NCBI GenBank assembly: GCA_031835245.1 | Contig: JAVKOQ010000107.1 | Span: 62,001-126,000, forward strand | Length of the DNA: 64,000 nucleotides | Origin: Balamuthia mandrillaris | Lineage: Eukaryota > Discosea > Longamoebia > Balamuthiidae | Direction of reading: 5' to 3' | Shown: piece after piece, positions 60,046-64,000 of the stretch | Numbering within the stretch: the first letter of the stretch is position 1 | How the letters are laid out: each line of letters opens with the position of its first letter | Program-made: the position numbers and the translations under genes | The notes under the pieces: generated by a model | Database searches by the model: none | Seen by the model: the letters and a program-made list of their open reading frames with translations, nothing else | What the model was told of the DNA's origin: nothing

Positions 60046-60622
60046 TTTTTTTAACCAATCTATTTCTCTTCCGACCAACAAACTTGCTCCCTTCTTTGGT
60101 ATTGCGAGACCACGTTTTTTTTTGGCCCGTAACAAAGTCTGGACCTCTGTTTGTTATACTCTGTTAGAAGAGTGAAAGGAACACAGATGATGAAGAAGGA
60201 AAGGAGGCTGTATTTCTTTCTTGTGGCTATCAAAATACAGAGAAAGAGAAAGACTACGAAACAGAGTAGAGAGAGGAGGAAAGAAGAAACGGAAGAGAAA
60301 GGGAGAAAGGGTCAGGAATTTCCCACCTCCTTCTCAAGAATCCTCCGATTGTATTCAAAGCGAGGCCATTTTGCCCAAAAGGTTTGAACAAAAGGATGTC
60401 GCCCACTGGCCCAAGAAAGAAAGTTTAAAAACAGTGCTTTTTTGTTTTCTTTTTTTTTTTCACCACCACAACAACAAGAAAACCACAAAGAGCTTTTCCT
60501 TGGCCTTCTGCTCTCCAACTACGCTCACCGCGGGCTTTACCTCCGTCACCAACCAACACATATTGTTATCGTTATCGCTCCAACACCACACCAGCATTGC
60601 CACTACCACCTCCTTCAAAATA
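60046..60622. other. Intergenic region
   Basis: About 580 bp between CACUL1-like stop and GST start. GA-rich in the first half (60200-60310), then a CCACCACAACAACAAG stretch. Contains the GST promoter; no other gene. Confidence 0.4.
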
Positions 60623-61456
60623 ATGGAGTCCAACCCTCTCATCTTCTACGACATCTCTTCACCCGTAGAACCCCGGTCCTACGCGCCCAATCCTTCCAAG
60701 ACCCGTCTCGCGCTCAGCTTCAAACGTGTGCCCTTCAAGACGACCTGGGTCGACATCCTCGACATCCCTGATGTTCGCAAGGGGCTCGGCTGCCCGGCTG
60801 TCCGCAAGCTCGACGATGGCTCCGACTTCTACACGCTGCCCATGCTGCAGGACCCAGCCTCGGGCAGGGTTGTTGGCGACTCGTTCGAAATCGCCAACTA
60901 TCTCGAGGACATGTTCCCGGACTCAGGTGGCTGCCTTTTCCCTCCGGACTCCACTCGTACCGGACTCGACTACGAGAGCCCAAACAAGGACACGGTATTC
61001 TTCGCGCCCCTGACTACCAACCAGGGGTCCAAAAACGAGGCCTACGCAAGGTTCAATGTGCACGTCGACGCCACCTTCACCGCAAATATGGCGCCCTACG
61101 GCCAGTACCTCCCCTTCAACCCGAAATCAGCCGAGGCCGTAAAGGCCCTCTTTGCAAAGCGTGCACACCTGAGCTCCTGGGATGATATCTGCATTCAGGG
61201 CGAGGCAAGAGAGCCGCTCAAGGCGACGTTCAAGGTGGCGCTTACGTCACTGGCCCAGCTGTATATGGTCCATGAAACCGGACCTTACCTTGAGGGGGAA
61301 AAGGCTAATTATGCCGACTTGATCGTGGGCGGGTGGCTGAACATGCTCTCCATCCTCATGCCTGAGGAGGAGTGGAAGGATTTCAGGACGTGGCATGGTG
61401 GAGTCTTTGCCCAGCTGCATGATGCCTTGCAGGAGAACTATTTCGAGTGCAAGTAG
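60623..61456 (+). CDS. Fungal-type glutathione S-transferase-like protein
   Basis: A 277-residue frame without introns. The N-terminal thioredoxin-like domain has LIFYDISSPVEPRSYAPNPS, KTRLALSFKRVPFKTTWVDI and the cis-Pro region FYTLPMLQDP, followed by GDSFEIANYLEDMFPDSGG. The C-terminal helical domain includes AYARFNVHVDATFTANMAPY and GPYLEGEKANYADLIVGGWL. The SYAPNPSKTRLAL and YTLPML blocks are familiar from basidiomycete/ascomycete GSTs of the large FuA/Ure2p-like kind. Codons are GC-rich at third positions compared with neighbours. Expected cytosolic glutathione conjugation or a related thiol reaction. The upstream in-frame codons from 60221 are noncoding leader. Confidence 0.85.
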   Translation: MESNPLIFYDISSPVEPRSYAPNPSKTRLALSFKRVPFKTTWVDILDIPDVRKGLGCPAVRKLDDGSDFYTLPMLQDPASGRVVGDSFEIANYLEDMFPDSGGCLFPPDSTRTGLDYESPNKDTVFFAPLTTNQGSKNEAYARFNVHVDATFTANMAPYGQYLPFNPKSAEAVKALFAKRAHLSSWDDICIQGEAREPLKATFKVALTSLAQLYMVHETGPYLEGEKANYADLIVGGWLNMLSILMPEEEWKDFRTWHGGVFAQLHDALQENYFECK

Positions 61457-62026
61457 AGATAGAGGGCACAAACCGTCTCTTTGGCAAAAGAAGCACAACA
61501 GGAAAACTTTATAAGTAATTCTCTTCCATTAACCTGCGCTTTTAAGCTGCGATGCGTGACAGGCCCAACTGCCATCAATGGTCACTTTCGAAGGACGCTA
61601 GAATGAAAATGAAACTCCTCGCTTTTTTTTTTCGTTTCTCCTTATGCTTTTCTTTGTTTGTTGCTCCTTCTGTCATATACTTAAAGCAATTCGAAAAACC
61701 AAAAAAAATAAAATAAAAAAGGAGACCAGTGGCAGAAAACTGGATATCGGGAGGAGAAGTAACGTCTTGGAGAGGTGGAGAAGCAGCGTTTCAGCCATGG
61801 GGAAGTAGTGTATTGGAGAGGGGAATAAGCAGTGTCTTGGCAATGGAGAGCAGTGTTTTGACAAGGAAGAGAGAGTAGAAAAAGCTCAAACATAACACAA
61901 GTGAAAAGGAGCAAAGAAGTAACTCTCATGTAAGTTGAGAACATGCAAAAGTCCATACTCATGCAGTAAAATGTCAGCCAACCAACTGCAACCACTCCCG
62001 AACTAACGATCGATAAGTTTGCCTAA
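61457..62026. other. Intergenic region with a degenerate minisatellite
   Basis: About 570 bp. The only structure is the 22-24-bp repeat at 61758-61870. No gene found. Confidence 0.5.
61758..61870. repeat. Degenerate 21-24 bp minisatellite, five units
   Basis: Units start with AGTAACGT, AGCAGCGT, AGTAGTGT, AGCAGTGT, AGCAGTGT at 61758, 61782, 61804, 61828 and 61849 (spacing 24, 22, 24, 21). Each carries a TTGG/CAATGG-like middle. Confidence 0.75.
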
Positions 62027-62099
62027 GCCCCTATAGCTCAGCTGGTAGAGCGTTAGACTGAAGATCTAAAGGTCGCTGGTTCAAACCCGGCTGGGGGCA
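62027..62099 (+). tRNA. tRNA-Phe (anticodon GAA)
   Basis: Acceptor GCCCCTA pairs with TGGGGGC and discriminator A. D arm AGCTCAGCTGGTAGAGC, anticodon stem TTAGA/TCTAA with loop CTGAAGA, T arm CTGGTTCAAACCCGG. 73 nt, no intron. A TTTTT run follows at about 62106 as terminator. Confidence 0.95.
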
Positions 62100-62211
62100 G
62101 GTTCTCTTTTTGTTCACTTCTACTTTTGCCGCCTTTTTTTTCCCACTTTTTTTTTGCGTCAAAATTTGTTGTTATTTTATGCAAGGTAGCCAGCCGCTGG
62201 AGGCTTGAATA

Positions 62212-63338
62212 ATGAGACGGAGCCACAAGCTCGCTTGCTCCTATGTCATCGTGTCCGAAGGTCGTAACCAGGGCCTGCTCTCGCGGATGAAAGAGGCTGC
62301 CAGTTCCATTCCCGGCGCTGCCCTGCTCTCCTCCTTCTCCGACGAGACCTACCACCGCTCCAGCTTCACTCTGGCCGGCTTTCGTGAGCCCTTGGCCCAG
62401 GCCGCCCTCTCCATCTGTCGCCTGGCCGTGCAGGAGCTGGACTTGACCCAGCACGGCCGGGAGGACGTGCAGGCGGTGCACCCCAGAGTGGGCGTGGTGG
62501 ACCTCCTCCCTTTCTATCCCTTGGGCGAGGCTACCACCTTGCAGGAGTGCGGGCTTCTCGCTGCGACGGTGGGCAAACGTTTGGTGGATGAGTTCCCCGC
62601 AAGAGCCTCTGTCGCGTTCTTCGGGACAGCTCATCCTTTGCAGCGAAGCTTGGTGGAGACCAGACGAGCCACCAATTTTTTCTCCTTGGGTGGTAGTGGT
62701 CAGGCAGGAGGGCAAGGGCTGCCACCAGGTAGGGTGGAGATAAAGGAGTCCTCTGTCATTGATCTGGGAGCAGATCCTGTCGATCAAAGGACTGGGTTGA
62801 CTGTTTGTGGGGCCATGCACTACGCCCTCAATTTTAATATCTTGTTGGACACTTTTGACCTTGCCTATGCTCGTTCCATTGCCTCTCGGTTCGTTTATCA
62901 CCGTCATTTTTTTCAACGGCACCATCTCATTCTCTCTCTTCTCTCTTCTCTCTTCTCTCTTCTCTCTTCTCTCTTCTCTCTCTCTCTCTCTCTCTCTCGG
63001 AAACTGAAAGGGTAAGAAGCAGCGGTGGAGGACCTCTGCCAGGAGTGCAAGCCATGGCCCTGCCCCACAAAGACGGAGTCGAGATCGCCTGCAACCTATT
63101 GCAGCCAGAGGTATCCTCTCCTTCGCAGGTTCTGCAGTTGGTACAACACCTGCTACAAGAAGAAAAAGCAAAAGAAGATGAAGAAGGTCCAACTACAAAC
63201 AACAAAGCGCAAACGAAGGAAGAAGATGAAGAACACAAGACAATAGAGAAGAAGAAAGTAGTGGTGAAGCATTCTTATACGATTGGATTGACGGTGAATG
63301 AGATCTACGACCAAGCCGTCCGGGCTCTTTCCCTTTAG
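62212..63338 (+). CDS. Formiminotransferase-domain protein (FTCD N-terminal-like)
   Basis: The N-terminal domain shows LACSYVIVSEGRNQGLLSR, SFSDETYHRSSFTLAGF, AQAALSICRLAVQELDL, HPRVGVVDLLPFYPLG, ECGLLAATVGKRLVDEF, ASVAFFGTAHP and AMHYALNFNILL, which are the blocks of folate-dependent glutamate formiminotransferase. The C-terminal domain contains SSGGGLPGVQAMALPHKDGV, CNLLQPEVSSPSQVLQLVQHL and SYTIGLTVNEIYDQAVRAL. There is no cyclodeaminase domain, so this is a short FTCDNL1/plant-type form. Exons 62212-62888 and 63017-63338, with a CT-rich intron between. Confidence 0.85.
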
Positions 63339-63458
63339 TAATCCTAGGCGGGTGGTTGGTCCGTTGCTCTCCTTTTCTCCCAATCTGTCTTGCCTGGAAC
63401 TGCAATGCTTTCTTCTACTAACACACCATTCATATTTAAAATATAAAAGTAAATAATA

Positions 63459-64000
63459 TCAAACGGTATCGTAGGATTTGCCTCGCAAGCGATCCACGCC
63501 AGCCTTGCCTTTGTTGAACGAGAAGACGCAGCCATCCTTCACGTAGCCTGGCAGCGCCTTCCAAAACTCAAGATTGGGGATGAGGTTCAGGCCTGACTCC
63601 TCCTTGCGGAACTTTTGATACGCCACTCCTCCCACGAGGTACACCACCACCACGCATGACAAGCTTTGTTGGTCGCATACGGATATGGTGGTTAGAAATA
63701 GAACTGACGGAGAAAGAGAAGGAGGAAGGAGAAAGAACGAAGGAAGAGAACGGAGAAGAAGAAGAAAAGAAAAATGAAAGAAAAAAGCAACATACACAAT
63801 GATGAAAATCCAGCCACCAGCAAGTCCTTTTTTATCGTCACCGCCCCCCGAGGACTCAGGCCAAGAAACGGGACAACCAAAACGGCTGGTGAACCTGAAG
63901 TTATAGGTCAGCGGGGGGTTTTCCACCGGGTTGAGGCACTCGAACAGGGCTTCGCCCTCCTCCATGGCGCTGTCGCAGACGAACTCAATGTTGGAGCGAC
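63459..64000 (-). CDS. Mannose-6-phosphate-receptor-like / ATG27-type membrane protein (5' part outside window)
   Basis: The window ends inside the gene, so only the C-terminal part is seen. The luminal end contains NIEFVCDSA, ECLNPVENPPLTYNFRFTS and RFGCPVSW, the last conserved cysteines of an MRH-type lectin domain. A hydrophobic segment GGWIFIIVLSCVVVVYLVGG is created by splicing 63798 or so to 63670 or so. The cytosolic tail has LNLIPNLEFWKALPGYVKDG, the conserved tail block of cation-dependent M6P receptors and relatives, and ends SYDTV. Probably sorts hydrolases or cycles between Golgi and endosomes. Confidence 0.72.
   Translation of the reverse strand, partial: RSNIEFVCDSAMEEGEALFECLNPVENPPLTYNFRFTSRFGCPVSWPESSGGGDDKKGLAGGWIFIIVYVAFFFHFSFLLLLRSLPSFFLLPPSLSPSVLFLTTISVCDQQSLSCVVVVYLVGGVAYQKFRKEESGLNLIPNLEFWKALPGYVKDGCVFSFNKGKAGVDRLRGKSYDTV

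Noticed and set aside
60221-60622. Long N-terminal extension of the GST reading frame
   Set aside because: The extra residues are Lys/Arg/Thr-rich leader without any domain, and the homology begins exactly at the ATG at 60623.

Overview
The window is nuclear DNA of an intron-rich unicellular eukaryote. Nearly every gene is split by short (about 50-200 bp) GT-AG introns whose 3' parts are polypyrimidine-rich. There is a U2 spliceosomal RNA gene, two eukaryotic tRNA genes, and conserved eukaryotic proteins (MCM2, Vps11, CCT-theta, TFIIA large subunit, NAP1, twinfilin, RCAN). The gene mix (filamin-type ectodomains, twinfilin, a Cdc7/MAP3K-epsilon type kinase, a fungal-type GST) and the base composition point to a free-living amoebozoan. 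A discosean such as Balamuthia or an Acanthamoeba relative is my best guess, but the species is inference.

Layout. 1-2371 (+): 3' part of cytosolic glutamyl-tRNA synthetase. 2695-3114 (-): small secreted protein. 3513-6827 (+): secreted protein with folate-receptor-like Cys modules and filamin repeats. 6962-7510 (-): dually acylated small protein. 7694-9912 (-): Cdc7/MAP3K-epsilon-like kinase. 10110-10944 (+): F-box protein with a huge TTCTC-repeat intron. 11019-12187 (+): YFH7-like P-loop kinase. 12290-12703 (+): RPA14. 12873-12954 (-): tRNA-Leu. 13153-13655 (+): possible N-myristoylated protein. 13707-16275 (-): Vps62-domain protein. 16498-16887 (-): DUF1294 membrane protein. 17447-18186 (+): regulator of calcineurin. 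18273-22642 (-): Vps11. 22894-23823 (+): unknown helical protein. 24089-26127 (-): alpha/beta-hydrolase with a UIM. 26561-28356 (+): complex III core 2 / alpha-MPP-like. 28622-30054 (-): Cys-rich type I membrane protein. 30224-30684 (+): hypothetical. 30780-32548 (-): twinfilin. 32804-36572 (-): MCM2. 36936-38754 (+): NAP1. 38883-42792 (-): possible ATRIP-like protein. 43218-45288 (-): membrane-tethered bZIP factor. 45796-48057 (-): CWC22. 48480-49618 (+): TFIIA large subunit. 49811-50007 (-): U2 snRNA. 50301-52758 (-): CCT8. 52982-56507 (-): ankyrin-TBC fusion. 56819-58567 (-): sulfotransferase. 58811-60045 (+): CACUL1-like. 60623-61456 (+): fungal-type GST. 62027-62099 (+): tRNA-Phe. 62212-63338 (+): formiminotransferase-domain protein. 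63459-64000 (-): partial mannose-6-phosphate-receptor-like membrane protein.

There is no operon or single multi-gene system here; the genes are ordinary housekeeping and signalling genes packed tightly on both strands, often divergent pairs sharing 0.2-0.5 kb. The most interesting points are a bZIP factor built like ATF6/CREB3 whose own upstream region holds a cluster of ACGT sites, several unusual domain fusions, GC-AG introns, strand-consistent CT repeats inside introns, a Gly-to-Cys change in the CCT8 nucleotide motif, and an intronless fungal-like GST that may have been acquired by transfer. Exon borders were read by eye from splice signals and reading frame; several are approximate and flagged.
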